64,000 bases of DNA, taken from contig DKUU01000006.1 in assembly GCA_002490835.1 (NCBI GenBank), forward strand, positions 106,909 through 170,908, written 5' to 3'. Shown here in pieces: positions 49,581 through 58,418 of the stretch. The position numbers were made by a program, and so were the translations under genes. Each line of letters opens with the position of its first letter. Within the stretch, counting starts at the first letter, position 1. The DNA is from Lachnospiraceae bacterium UBA7196 (lineage in GTDB: Bacteria; Bacillota; Clostridia; Lachnospirales; Lachnospiraceae). Below the pieces are notes generated by a model that was given only the letters and a program-made list of their open reading frames with translations, was not told the DNA's origin and did no database searches.

Positions 49581-50534
49581 CTACCAGATTCCACGTTCGC
49601 CGAGCTTTCTGGACATCCAGTTTGCTAACAGCAGGAAAATAACGCATACTACCGATTGGAAGAGACCCACCGCCGTCGTCAGTGAGAACTGCAATCCCTT
49701 GATACCGTTCTTATAGATAAATGTCGCAAGCACTTCCGCGACCTTCATGACCAGATTGTTCTGCAATGCAAACGGTCTGTCAAAGCCGCTTCCGAGAATG
49801 TTACCGAGGTTCATGACGAGCAACACCACGATGGTCGGCTTGATACCGGGCAGCGTGATATGCCACATCTTTTTAAAGCGCCCCGCGCCATCCACGGAAG
49901 CCGCCTCATATAACTCAGAATTGATGCCCGCGATAGCCGCCAGATAAACGATAGAATTCCAACCAAAACTCTGCCATACGCCAAGCGAGATATAGGTCGC
50001 TACCCAGTGCGGGGGATCGTTCAAAAACGGGATCGAATCAAAGCCAAGGTTCATCAGGATCATATTGACAAAACCGGTACTCGGCGCAAACAGCTGCAGA
50101 GCCAGACCGTATACGATGACCCATGACAAAAAGTGCGGCATGTAGGCGATCGTCTGCACCACTCTCTTGAACCGCTTAAATACCAGTTCGTTTAGGATCA
50201 GTGCGAAAATGATCGGCGCCGGGAAGCCGACGACCAGATCGAGCAGATTCAGCACCAACGTATTGCGGAGCGCATTGATAAAGTCCTTATTCTTAAACGC
50301 CTTGATGAAATACTCGAATCCATGATTCGCCGCCAGCGGCATCTCCCAAACGCTCTGCACAATGCTGTATTTCTTGAATGCAATCTGTATGTAAATCATC
50401 GGAATATACTTAAAAACGAGCAGATACACCATCGGCAGCAATAGTAAGGCGTATAACTGCCAGTACCGTTTCATGTAAACCTTGAAGCTCTGCTTATTCT
50501 GCACCACCGGCGCTTTTTTCTTCGCTCCCTTCAT
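49581..50534 (-). CDS. carbohydrate ABC transporter permease (LplB/YteP type)
   Basis: The partner permease, 317 residues, six helices and the EAA loop (YEAASVDGAGRFKKMWHITL). Typical for the LplB group are WQLYALLLLPMVYLLVF and YIPMIYIQIAFKKYS near the N-terminus. Start ATG 50532-50534 with GGAGGTGTGAG directly before it; the frame to 50573 is leader. First gene of the three-gene transporter unit, divergent from the AraC gene. Confidence 0.95.
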   Translation of the reverse strand: MKGAKKKAPVVQNKQSFKVYMKRYWQLYALLLLPMVYLLVFKYIPMIYIQIAFKKYSIVQSVWEMPLAANHGFEYFIKAFKNKDFINALRNTLVLNLLDLVVGFPAPIIFALILNELVFKRFKRVVQTIAYMPHFLSWVIVYGLALQLFAPSTGFVNMILMNLGFDSIPFLNDPPHWVATYISLGVWQSFGWNSIVYLAAIAGINSELYEAASVDGAGRFKKMWHITLPGIKPTIVVLLVMNLGNILGSGFDRPFALQNNLVMKVAEVLATFIYKNGIKGLQFSLTTAVGLFQSVVCVIFLLLANWMSRKLGERGIW

Positions 50535-50771
50535 CTCACACCTCCATAAAATTATTGAAGCAAAAATCTCCATTTAACACATTATATAGTGTTATGAATC
50601 GCGATTCTCTCTATATTTGACTTTTTGATTATCATTTTGTGCTAAAAGTTTATCGATAAACATCGGGATTATTATCATTAATCTCTACTTTTTATTGGGG
50701 CAACGCCTATTTTTCTGCATTTATGCCGCCCTTTTGTAAAAAGAACGCAAAAAAACAGAGCAAAATATGGT

Positions 50772-50801
50772 TTGACATACTGCCCTGTTTGTGCTTACTA
50801 T
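50772..50801 (+). promoter_or_regulatory. promoter of the AraC gene, directly at the start codon
   Basis: A consensus TTGACA (50772-50777), 18-base spacer and TACTAT (50796-50801). The ATG at 50808 would lie at or next to the transcription start, and no ribosome binding site precedes it, so the mRNA would have no leader. Confidence 0.65.
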
Positions 50802-50807
50802 ATTACT

Positions 50808-51683
50808 ATGATTAAAATACTAAACGGCATTCACGAAACCGTAGACTACAATCTTTTTTCCAGCATTAAAATCTATCTCAACAGAGAGGCCGAGGACTAC
50901 CCTCTTCACTGGCATCCCGCTGCGGAGATCATCATGCCCCTTAAAAATAACTATACCGTTGTCATCAACGATATCTCCTATACCCTTGACGAGGGCGATA
51001 TTTTTATCATCCCGCCGGGAACTTTACACCATCTGATTTCACCCCCCCCCCACCTCGGTGGGGAGCGTCTGATCATTCTGTTCGATTACGGATTGATCTG
51101 CAACATCAACGGCACTGACGCCCTGCTTTCGACCCTGCAGCCCTATACGCTGATCAGGTGCGACGAATATCCGGAACTTAACGGCATGCTGCGTTCCCTT
51201 CTGGAAGAAGTCTACCATGAATATACCCACCAGACCACTTTCACGGAAGCTTTGATCTATTCGCTGATGATCCGCTTTTTTGTCACGATTGGCCGCGCCA
51301 GCTTTGACACCGGCAAAAATGATTCCGACAGTATATCCGACAAACAGCATGAGTATATCGAAAAATTCATGACTGTCAGCAGCTATATCAACGACCACTG
51401 CACGGAAAATATATCCGTCGATACCCTTGCCGATATCGCCGGCTTTTCCAGATTTCATTTTTCCAGACTATTCAAGCAGTTCTACGGTGTATCCTGTCAC
51501 GAATACCTGATCCGCAAACGGATCGACTATGTGGAAATGCTGTTGATCCGTCCAGACATTTCCATCACGGAAGCCGCTATGCGTTCGGGCTTTGGCAGCA
51601 TCTCTTCCTTTAACCGCGTCTTTAAGGAGATCAAGCGCTGCACGCCCTCGGAATACAAGGCCCTTAACCGCAAGAACAATTAG
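50808..51683 (+). CDS. AraC family regulator of the glucuronoxylan locus
   Basis: A 291-residue regulator. The N-terminal cupin (HWHPAAEIIMPLKNNYTVVI and EGDIFIIPPGTLHHL) binds the sugar signal; the C-terminal two helix-turn-helix units show ISVDTLADIAGFSRFHFSRL and ITEAAMRSGFGSISSFNRVF. Start ATG 50808. Codons at 51042-51051 contain ten consecutive C (Pro-Pro-Pro), a tract that could slip and switch the gene off. It is divergent from the transporter genes and converges on the esterase gene, overlapping its end by 20 bases. Expected target: both enzyme and transporter promoters. Confidence 0.93.
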   Translation: MIKILNGIHETVDYNLFSSIKIYLNREAEDYPLHWHPAAEIIMPLKNNYTVVINDISYTLDEGDIFIIPPGTLHHLISPPPHLGGERLIILFDYGLICNINGTDALLSTLQPYTLIRCDEYPELNGMLRSLLEEVYHEYTHQTTFTEALIYSLMIRFFVTIGRASFDTGKNDSDSISDKQHEYIEKFMTVSSYINDHCTENISVDTLADIAGFSRFHFSRLFKQFYGVSCHEYLIRKRIDYVEMLLIRPDISITEAAMRSGFGSISSFNRVFKEIKRCTPSEYKALNRKNN

Positions 51684-53637
51684 CGTCCGTCGTCCTGATC
51701 CGAAACGGCGTCATCGGAAATCCCTCTTTGTTATAGAGAAGCGCACCCTTGTTTGTATTGTGGTAACAATATCTGACTTCGCAAATCCGTGAAATCTCAT
51801 CCCTGCCGGTAAGAATGACGCTGTCGTTTTCTACGATTGCCTCAGCGCTGTGAAGTATGCCCTTTTCATCCACCAGTTCAAAATCCGTGATCGCGGCCGA
51901 GCCGGAACCGACGGGTACGCAATACGGCGTCACCGCTCTCCCCGTCTGTTTCGGCACGGCATACAGACCTGACGCATCGCGGAATCTAAGCGTCACCTTC
52001 CACCCTGTCTCCTGCCCTCTTTCGACAAACACTTTTTCAATCTGCGGGCCGTCGCATTCCATTTTCTTTCCATAGAGCAGTTTCGCCGCCTGTGCGGCCA
52101 GCCGGAAACCGATGCTCTCTTTGTTTAAGGGGTGCAGATCGTTGTCCTCCCCCAGATCGATCGCCGTCACCATTGCCGTCCCAGAAATATGCAGCGCTCT
52201 CCGCTGGGCTTCCCGAATAGCCGGCCAGTCAGAATACGTTTCATCCCCGCCATCCTCATAGCGTTCCGTACAGAAATTCGGAAGCTGTATATAAACAAAC
52301 GGCAGCCCGTCTTCCCATTTCTTTCGGTATCCGTCGATCATCCGCTCCATCAGATCGAGGTATTGCTCTATCATTTCATGGGTATTGGACTCTCCCTGAT
52401 ACCAGAGGATCCCCGCCAGCGCATACTTATGACAGGGCGCCGTCATGCCATGATATAAACCCGTGGGCTTCCAGCTCACAAAGTCCGTTTCCTTGATCCG
52501 CTCACAGGCTGCCCCGATGCGGTACCTCCACTTACCGGAAAGGTCGACGCTCTCGTCCCCGCGAAAGATCACGTAGGGTTTGTCGTCTGTAAACCGCCCC
52601 TGACCGGTCTCACTCTTGACACGGATCACGATGTAATTCGTGCCTTCTTTCAAAACGCCTTCCGGCACGATATACTTTCTGGGCGGATACTGATATCCCG
52701 TACTTCCCACGAAAACGCCGTTTACATACACCGTATCGCTGTCCCTGATCGTACCGAGCCACAGCTTCGCCTCTTTTCCGGCCAGTTGACTTCCTACGGT
52801 AAATTCCCGGTAAAACCAGACGCTGCCGATGAAATCCCGCAGTTTGGTGTCCTGAAAGAAAAACGGAAGCCCGATCTCTTCCCAGTCGGAGACATCCGGC
52901 TGTGTCTGCGCCCAGTTTTTCTTGACGCCGATATCCGCCGCATCCAGTCGGCTGTGCCACTCTTGCGCCTGCCTCTCATTTGTCGCAAGCCGCTCTTTTA
53001 CGAAACCGTCATCCCGATAGCGGTCGGCAAGCGACAGCAGATCGTCATAGCCTTCCAGCATGTCCCGACCCATCCATGATTCGATCCGCGACCCGCCGAG
53101 ACTGGCATTGATCAATCCGACCGGCACGCCCGTCATGTTAACCATATGTTTGGCAAAAAAATATGCCGTGGCGGAAAATTCCGCAAATGTATCCTGCGTC
53201 ACTTCCTTCCATGATCCGCTCTCCGTTTCTTTCAGCGGCCCTTGGAACACCGGATGTTCTATGATCTTAAAGGTACGGATCTTTGGATTGGCGCAGGTTT
53301 TGATCTCGTCCGGATATTGATCCATCACGCGGGCAATGGGCAGTTCCATGTTCGACTGCCCGGAACAGAGAAAGACGTCCCCCACCAAAATATCGTCGAT
53401 CGTCCTCTCTTCCCCCGCGTCATCCCGAACCGTCATTTGATACGCGCCGCCGGGCTCCGTTTCCGCAAGGAAAACCTCCCATGCGCCACTTTCATCAGTC
53501 TTGCTTGTATAGTCTGTCCCCAGAAAAGAGACCGTCACCGTTCTCCCCGGCTCGTCTTCTCCCCATATACGCGCTTTTTTCTTTTGCTGCAATATCATAC
53601 CGTCGCCAATCAGCCTTGGCAGTCTCAGTTTTCCCAT
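51664..53637 (-). CDS. SGNH-type acetylesterase (sialate O-acetylesterase family)
   Basis: A 657-residue esterase with a split SGNH catalytic domain. The Ser block is LCSGQSNMELPIA, the Gly block SLGGSRIESWMG, then GILWYQGESNTH, and the terminal Asp/His pair in DLGEDNDLHPLNKESIG. A beta-sandwich insertion (about 225-365) lies between. The family removes acetyl groups from sugars; in this xylan locus the probable substrate is acetylated xylo-oligosaccharides rather than sialic acid. No signal peptide. Start ATG 53635-53637. It lies 36 bases after aguA. Confidence 0.88.
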   Translation of the reverse strand: MGKLRLPRLIGDGMILQQKKKARIWGEDEPGRTVTVSFLGTDYTSKTDESGAWEVFLAETEPGGAYQMTVRDDAGEERTIDDILVGDVFLCSGQSNMELPIARVMDQYPDEIKTCANPKIRTFKIIEHPVFQGPLKETESGSWKEVTQDTFAEFSATAYFFAKHMVNMTGVPVGLINASLGGSRIESWMGRDMLEGYDDLLSLADRYRDDGFVKERLATNERQAQEWHSRLDAADIGVKKNWAQTQPDVSDWEEIGLPFFFQDTKLRDFIGSVWFYREFTVGSQLAGKEAKLWLGTIRDSDTVYVNGVFVGSTGYQYPPRKYIVPEGVLKEGTNYIVIRVKSETGQGRFTDDKPYVIFRGDESVDLSGKWRYRIGAACERIKETDFVSWKPTGLYHGMTAPCHKYALAGILWYQGESNTHEMIEQYLDLMERMIDGYRKKWEDGLPFVYIQLPNFCTERYEDGGDETYSDWPAIREAQRRALHISGTAMVTAIDLGEDNDLHPLNKESIGFRLAAQAAKLLYGKKMECDGPQIEKVFVERGQETGWKVTLRFRDASGLYAVPKQTGRAVTPYCVPVGSGSAAITDFELVDEKGILHSAEAIVENDSVILTGRDEISRICEVRYCYHNTNKGALLYNKEGFPMTPFRIRTTDANCSCG

Positions 53638-53673
53638 TGTCCGCTTTCTCCTACAATCTGCTTTCCGTTCTGT

Positions 53674-55668
53674 CTATCCGTAGATTTTCCGCCCCTTTTC
53701 ATCGGCGATCCCCGTTTTCCTGTAAAAATAGGAATTGATCTGATCCCGCCACTCCCTCGCATGCTCTTTTTGATGCAAAAACCGCTCTAACATACGCTGA
53801 TAAGCCTTTTGGGGAAGTTTATCCTGCAGCTTTTTAAACCGCTCCACCATCTCGTCCACCATCTCTACGCCCTCAAAATGCGTATCGTAGATATGCTGGA
53901 TCACCGTCTTGCCGGACTTTAGCTTCCAAGTGTAGGGCAGGTGGTGGAAAAAGAGGATCAGTTCATCCGGACAGCGTTCCTTATCGTTATAAACGGAAGC
54001 GTTCGGCTCCCTGTACAAAAGGGCATACCCCGTCCCTTCGCCGCTCCGGTCCACGCCGATCCCCAGATGGTCCGCCCGGTGGTAGGTCCCCCATCTGCTG
54101 TATTCATAGCCGTCTACGCTGGGGCCGTAATGGAAGTTCGGATTGACCATCCAGCCGATTCCCAGAGGCGCATTATAATTCTCATACGCCTTCCACGAAG
54201 TCATCAGGATGTGAAGCATCGTTTCCTCCACTTCTTCGTCCATCCCGAAAGTGAGCCGGATCCATTCTTTTGCGATCTCTTCCGCAGTCAGTTCCGGTTC
54301 AAAGGCCAGTCTGCCAAAGCCGTACCAGTTTGCCGCCGCCATATCGTGTCCCGTCCAGTTCTCATCGTTCCCCGTATTGGCCACGGCCGCCATGCCGCAA
54401 TTTTTCTGCGCGAACGTCCTTCCGCTGACAATGTCTTCTACCGTGTCATGCTCCTTTGCCACATAGGTATGAAACGCCAGAATCTCCCGAAACATCGGGA
54501 TCAGATAACACACGTGCCGCTGCTGCCCCGTATACTCCTGCGCGATCTGCACTTCCAGCATCTGATTCGTCTTTGTCAGTCTGCCAAAAAGCGGATGCAC
54601 CGGCTCCCTGACCTGAAAATCCATGGGGCCGTTCTTGATCTGCAGGATGACGTTGTCCAAAAACTGTCCGTCCAAGCCGATGAAATTATCATAGCCGGAC
54701 CTTGCGCGGTCCGTCTTTTCATCCCGCCAATCCTGCTGACAGTTATAGACAAAGCATCTCCAGATGATCTTCGCCCCGTAAGGCAAGGCCGCCTCCGCCA
54801 GCATGTTCGCGCCGTCCGCATGCGTCCTTCCGTAGGTGAAAGGGCCGGGCCGTCCCTCCGAGTCCGCCTTGATTAAAAAGCCCCCCAGATTGGGGACCTT
54901 TTGAAAAATATAGGCCATCTGTTTCTTCCACCATGCCCGCACTTCTTCCGAAAGCGGGTCCGCGCTGTTAAGTCTCCCCACTTCCATGGGCGCCGCGTAA
55001 TTCAGACTCAGGTACAGGCGGATGCCGTATCCGCCAAAGACATCCGCAAGTTCCCTTACTTTGTCCGCGTAACGCTCCGTGATCAGCCAAGTGGCCGCGT
55101 CCTTGACATTTACGTTATTGATCACAGCGGCATTGATCCCCACGCTCGCCGCCAGCCTTGCATAAGTGACAGTCCTGTCATTTACTAGGATCTCATCATC
55201 CTCAAAGAAAAAGGATTCTCCGGAATAGCCCCGCTCGATACTGCCGTCCATATTGTCCCAATGATTCAGCATCCTCATCGGCATGACAGGCGCCTTGGCC
55301 AGCTCCAGACCGGATAAGCTGCCCCCTGTCCGCATATGACAAAGCAGCGCAAATACCCCATATAAAATACCAGAAGAATCGGCAGCCTCGATCGTGATCT
55401 TCCCACCGTCCTCATACACATGATACGCTTCCGCCTGCATCCCTTCCCTGAATGCAAGGCAGATGCCGTCACACGCCTTTGTCCCTGTATGTACGGAAAG
55501 CTCCCTGCCAAACAGTCCCAAAAAGGCGCGCTGCAGCTCCGTCACGCTGTTCCCGATCAGGTCATCCTGCCTGTCTTCCGGGATCGCGATAGAGACAGAC
55601 GCAATTTTCCCCGCTCCCTCGCAGGAAAGTTTTCTTGAATAGTCAAGCCATGCCTGTTCAAACGCCAT
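53674..55668 (-). CDS. aguA: GH67 alpha-glucuronidase
   Basis: A 664-residue cytoplasmic enzyme that removes (4-O-methyl-)glucuronic acid from the non-reducing end of aldouronic acids, the fragments left by xylanases. Family features: LNHWDNMDGSIERGYSGESF, YARLAASVGINAAVINNVNV, LGGFLIKADSEGRPGPFTYG (with catalytic acidic residues) and GLDGQFLDNVILQIKNGPMD. No signal peptide, so its substrate must be imported, matching the transporter. Start ATG 55666-55668 with AGAAGGAGATCAGACTT. Enzyme unit aguA-esterase is transcribed from the promoter at 55713-55741. Confidence 0.95.
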   Translation of the reverse strand: MAFEQAWLDYSRKLSCEGAGKIASVSIAIPEDRQDDLIGNSVTELQRAFLGLFGRELSVHTGTKACDGICLAFREGMQAEAYHVYEDGGKITIEAADSSGILYGVFALLCHMRTGGSLSGLELAKAPVMPMRMLNHWDNMDGSIERGYSGESFFFEDDEILVNDRTVTYARLAASVGINAAVINNVNVKDAATWLITERYADKVRELADVFGGYGIRLYLSLNYAAPMEVGRLNSADPLSEEVRAWWKKQMAYIFQKVPNLGGFLIKADSEGRPGPFTYGRTHADGANMLAEAALPYGAKIIWRCFVYNCQQDWRDEKTDRARSGYDNFIGLDGQFLDNVILQIKNGPMDFQVREPVHPLFGRLTKTNQMLEVQIAQEYTGQQRHVCYLIPMFREILAFHTYVAKEHDTVEDIVSGRTFAQKNCGMAAVANTGNDENWTGHDMAAANWYGFGRLAFEPELTAEEIAKEWIRLTFGMDEEVEETMLHILMTSWKAYENYNAPLGIGWMVNPNFHYGPSVDGYEYSRWGTYHRADHLGIGVDRSGEGTGYALLYREPNASVYNDKERCPDELILFFHHLPYTWKLKSGKTVIQHIYDTHFEGVEMVDEMVERFKKLQDKLPQKAYQRMLERFLHQKEHAREWRDQINSYFYRKTGIADEKGRKIYG

Positions 55669-55712
55669 AAGTCTGATCTCCTTCTCCTCTTGCAAATTTT
55701 ACTGATACTGTG

Positions 55713-55741
55713 ATAATATACCAGCGGAATGAAAATTGCAA
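55713..55741 (-). promoter_or_regulatory. promoter of aguA
   Basis: On the minus strand TTGCAA (55741-55736), a 17-base spacer and TATTAT (55718-55713), 45 bases before the aguA start codon. Confidence 0.65.
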
Positions 55742-55873
55742 CCAGACTTTCCCTCCTTATACCGTTCCAAAATCCTTTATCTTTTCCTGCAGTTCCGCCG
55801 CCCGCTCCTGCAGGTTTTTCGACCACTCTTCCAGCGCCTGATTTCCCAGCATTATTTTACAATATTTTTGGGC

Positions 55874-55906
55874 AAAAAAGCGTCAGGCAAAAAATGTTAC
55901 CTGACG
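55874..55906 (-). terminator. terminator after the second HipA-like gene
   Basis: On the minus strand CGTCAGG and CCTGACG (55906-55881) form a seven-pair stem followed by CTTTTTT (to 55874). It lies 40 bases past the stop at 55946. Confidence 0.85.
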
Positions 55907-55945
55907 TTTACTTTCACGGTCATTTTTTCGTTTTTATCATTTCAC

Positions 55946-57016
55946 TTAACTACGGAGGATTTCCAACCGCCGCCGAAACATTTCCGACAAATCAGTGTTT
56001 CCACCAAACCATTCATCCCCGATTTCTTTCAGCTGATTCAAGCCGATCTGCCTTACCGCATCAAGCGCCGCTTCACGCTGCGTCAGCTTCACGCCCGCAA
56101 TCGTCTGGCATCCGACTCCGTCCACGGTGTCATATGCTGAAAACGCCTGATTAAAATCCATCAGATCATGCAGACGCAGAAACTCTCCCGTCTCGTTATC
56201 CACCAAAAATCCCCAGTTTCCCCAATGCCGATCCGTGTTCCCCACCAGATAATCTAAAATATTCATCATGTAAAACGAATAGGAATCCAACGTCAAAATA
56301 TACTGCATCGCGTCTATTTCCTGATTCGCCGCATAGATTTCAAATGCCTCCCGCGAAACAATGCCGTAACGCCAGCTTGTCATCAGCCTGCTCTTTGAGA
56401 CGGTCGTCCCCTCATATACAAAAGGCTCATATTGCACCTGATTGCATCGAAAACAACGGCATATCCTACTGGCAAGAAGTTCCCGTTCTACCGCCTTCTG
56501 GTCCCCGTCCTTCAAAAGATAAAATCCGTCCGCTTCTCTGATCCATGCCTTTGGAAAACAGCCGTTTGTGGAAGTATCGCCCGCCAAAAGGTGCGCATTC
56601 TGAACTGTCATCTGCCGGCCCCGCAGCGCAATGTCCACAAACGCGTTGCTTAGATGGTTCTCATATAAATTGATCTCTTCAAAAGTAACCTGCTCTCCCT
56701 CTTCCCGTACCCAGTAAATATCCGTCAAGGACAAACAATGATACGAAAGTGCGACGCGGGCACGCTCTCTGTCCGTGACTGCCTGTCCCATTCCCATGCT
56801 GTTTAAAATCTCTTTGGCGTATTTTCTGTCAAGCGTAAGCACTCTGGTAGCGCACCAAAAATAAAAATTGGTCACATTATCCACCCGCCGGTCCAGCTCG
56901 TTTGTCTGCTCTAAATATAAATTGCAGGGCATGAAGCGAGCCTCATAAATCTCGCATTCTCCCTGCAATGTGATGGATGCCGTCAAGTTTTCCCCGTGCA
57001 TGATTTCATAAGTCAT
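55946..57016 (-). CDS. second, larger HipA-like kinase
   Basis: A 356-residue protein with the kinase core of the HipA fold: ILDYLVGNTDRHWGNWGFLV (catalytic Asp and Asn) and LHDLMDFNQAF (metal loop). The N-terminal half (about 1-180) is not the usual HipA N-domain; it carries GDTSTNGCFPKAWI, a probable nucleotide-binding region, and TTVSKSRLMT. No helix-turn-helix gene is next to it. Start ATG 57014-57016; the ribosome binding site is weak. Substrate unknown. It differs clearly in sequence from the kinase at 3391. Confidence 0.8.
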   Translation of the reverse strand: MTYEIMHGENLTASITLQGECEIYEARFMPCNLYLEQTNELDRRVDNVTNFYFWCATRVLTLDRKYAKEILNSMGMGQAVTDRERARVALSYHCLSLTDIYWVREEGEQVTFEEINLYENHLSNAFVDIALRGRQMTVQNAHLLAGDTSTNGCFPKAWIREADGFYLLKDGDQKAVERELLASRICRCFRCNQVQYEPFVYEGTTVSKSRLMTSWRYGIVSREAFEIYAANQEIDAMQYILTLDSYSFYMMNILDYLVGNTDRHWGNWGFLVDNETGEFLRLHDLMDFNQAFSAYDTVDGVGCQTIAGVKLTQREAALDAVRQIGLNQLKEIGDEWFGGNTDLSEMFRRRLEILRS

Positions 57017-57180
57017 AATCGCCTGTTCCGCCTTTTTACCTTCTGTTTACCGTTAAAAATATTATCCCCTCTCTCCTAAAAAATGTCAATTTAAATGTAT
57101 CTATGATAGCAGAATCAAAATGACCGGTAATCATGTATCCCCCGTAAACAGCTGCATATACTATCTGCGGAGGTTCTTCT

Positions 57181-57738
57181 ATGAAACTTTTAAAACGCTA
57201 TACCATCATCGGTATCCTTTTTGTTGCGGCGGCGGGATCGTTGTCTCACTTCCTGTATGACTGGTCCGGTCAAAATCCTGTCGTCGGTCTTTTTGCGCCG
57301 GTCAACGAATCCGTCTGGGAACATATGAAACTACTGTTCTTTCCGATGCTACTCTATTCCGCCATCATGATCTTAAAATGCAGACGGCAGTATCCCCATA
57401 TCGCGTCCGCGTTGTTTTTCGGTATCATAATAGGCGCGATTCTCATCCCGGTTTTTTACTATGCCTACACTTCTATCCTCGGCACAAATTATCTTGTTTT
57501 AGATATCGGAATCTTTATCCTGAGCATTGTGATCAGCTTTTGGCTGGCCTGCAAACTGACGCTGGCACACAAACTGGAATCCCATACCCTTATTTTAGGG
57601 CTTTTGGTATGCGTGTTTCTGCTCTGTTTTCTGTGGTTTTCCTACCATGCACCGGATACGGTCATTTTCCGGGATCCAACAAAAGATAGTAATAAAATCA
57701 ATCAATTGCCTTTATCCCCTGTTCAGACAATTTTTTGA
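57181..57738 (+). CDS. DUF6512-like membrane protein
   Basis: A 185-residue membrane protein with about five helices. GSLSHFLYDWSGQNPVVGLF, followed by APVNESVWEHMKLLFFP, is the conserved start I recall for the DUF6512 group, and WFSYHAPDTVIFRDP near the end is similarly typical. Its last 15 or so residues (SNKINQLPLSPVQTIF) lie over the end of the converging arr gene, an overlap of 41 bases, so the C-terminus may be a recent extension. Start ATG 57181 behind GCGGAGGTTCTTCT. Function unknown. Confidence 0.75.
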   Translation: MKLLKRYTIIGILFVAAAGSLSHFLYDWSGQNPVVGLFAPVNESVWEHMKLLFFPMLLYSAIMILKCRRQYPHIASALFFGIIIGAILIPVFYYAYTSILGTNYLVLDIGIFILSIVISFWLACKLTLAHKLESHTLILGLLVCVFLLCFLWFSYHAPDTVIFRDPTKDSNKINQLPLSPVQTIF

Positions 57739-58111
57739 GATGTTCTAACATATTATTCAGTATTTCCGGAGAATGCCCCTCCCATTTGATTACCTCAGCC
57801 ACAATCTTTAGCGGGTATTTCGATCGATACGATTTTGTTGGATTTCCCGGAAATTTCTTGTCTGTAACATTTGGGTCATCTTCAAAATCACCTGTTGGTT
57901 CGACAACATAGATCCTTTCCTTACCTTCCCCCTCTGCCAGTTCCGCTCCCCAAATTGCCGCATCCAAAGTCCCCGCAAAATAAACATATTCGGATTTTCT
58001 GTCGTCATTATAATTCTTTTTCTTTCCTGTAACGATCAAATCGCCTATATTCAAATCAGCTCTTGTTCCATGAAAAAAAGGACCCCTGCTAAATACAGTT
58101 TTTTCGCACAT
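57698..58111 (-). CDS. arr: NAD+-rifampin ADP-ribosyltransferase
   Basis: Arr, 137 residues, transfers ADP-ribose from NAD+ to the C23 hydroxyl of rifamycins and so inactivates them. It is recognised by GPFFHGTRADLNIGDLI, YVYFAGTLDAAIWGAELA, EGKERIYVVEPTGDFEDD and KKFPGNPTKSYRS. Length is the family's normal 130-140. Start ATG 58109-58111 with AAGGAGGGAAAAGCAG; the frame up to 58195 covers the leader and the tRNA terminator. It lies alone, just past tRNA-Leu. Chromosomal copies in Firmicutes are usually not on mobile elements; no integrase is nearby. Confidence 0.93.
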   Translation of the reverse strand: MCEKTVFSRGPFFHGTRADLNIGDLIVTGKKKNYNDDRKSEYVYFAGTLDAAIWGAELAEGEGKERIYVVEPTGDFEDDPNVTDKKFPGNPTKSYRSKYPLKIVAEVIKWEGHSPEILNNMLEHLKKLSEQGIKAID

Positions 58112-58155
58112 CTGCTTTTCCCTCCTTAACAAATCGGTTAAGCGTAGCAAAGAAT

Positions 58156-58186
58156 AAGGAAACCATCGTATTTTCATGGTTTCCTT
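58156..58186 (-). terminator. hairpin after tRNA-Leu
   Basis: AAGGAAACCAT (58156-58166) and ATGGTTTCCTT (58176-58186) form a perfect 11-pair stem with a nine-base loop, 14 bases past the tRNA 3' end. Likely terminates the tRNA; on the minus strand ATTCTTTG follows. Confidence 0.75.
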
Positions 58187-58199
58187 ACACTTCAATCAA

Positions 58200-58282
58200 T
58201 GCTGGTGGTGGGACTTGAACCCACACGTGGTTGCCCACAACAGATTTTGAGTCTGCCTCGTCTGCCATTCCGACACACCAGC
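58200..58282 (-). tRNA. tRNA-Leu (anticodon CAA)
   Basis: An 83-base class II tRNA. The acceptor stem GCTGGTG pairs with CACCAGC; the anticodon stem CAGA/TCTG holds the loop CTCAAAA with anticodon CAA; a long variable arm (TTGTGGGCAACCACG region) and the T arm GTGGGTTCAAGTCCCAC follow. Discriminator base A at 58200. CCA is not encoded. It stands alone between lysA and arr. Confidence 0.95.
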
Positions 58283-58418
58283 TTCTATTTCAGCCTGATT
58301 GCTGTGACTGCATATCCCGCTCATCATCTGCAACCAAGCTATATCTTACCATACCGCCGCGCTATTGGCAAGATTTATTCGCAGGAAATCACAGAGAATT
58401 TATCCTGTCTCACTCTGT

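Noticed and set aside
51664..51683. Possible sequence error where the AraC and esterase genes overlap
   Set aside because: Both C-termini read sensibly and a 20-base convergent overlap is common.
53941..54876. 311-codon open frame on the plus strand
   Set aside because: Shadow of the GH67 gene; rich in Arg, His and Pro in the way of antisense frames, with no ribosome binding site.
55757..55852. 31-codon frame (MLGNQALEEWSKN and onward) between the HipA-like gene terminator and aguA
   Set aside because: No ribosome binding site and no promoter placed for it; possibly the tail of a lost gene.
58200..58282. tRNA-Leu as attachment site of an integrated element
   Set aside because: No direct repeat of the tRNA end and no integrase gene on either side in the window.
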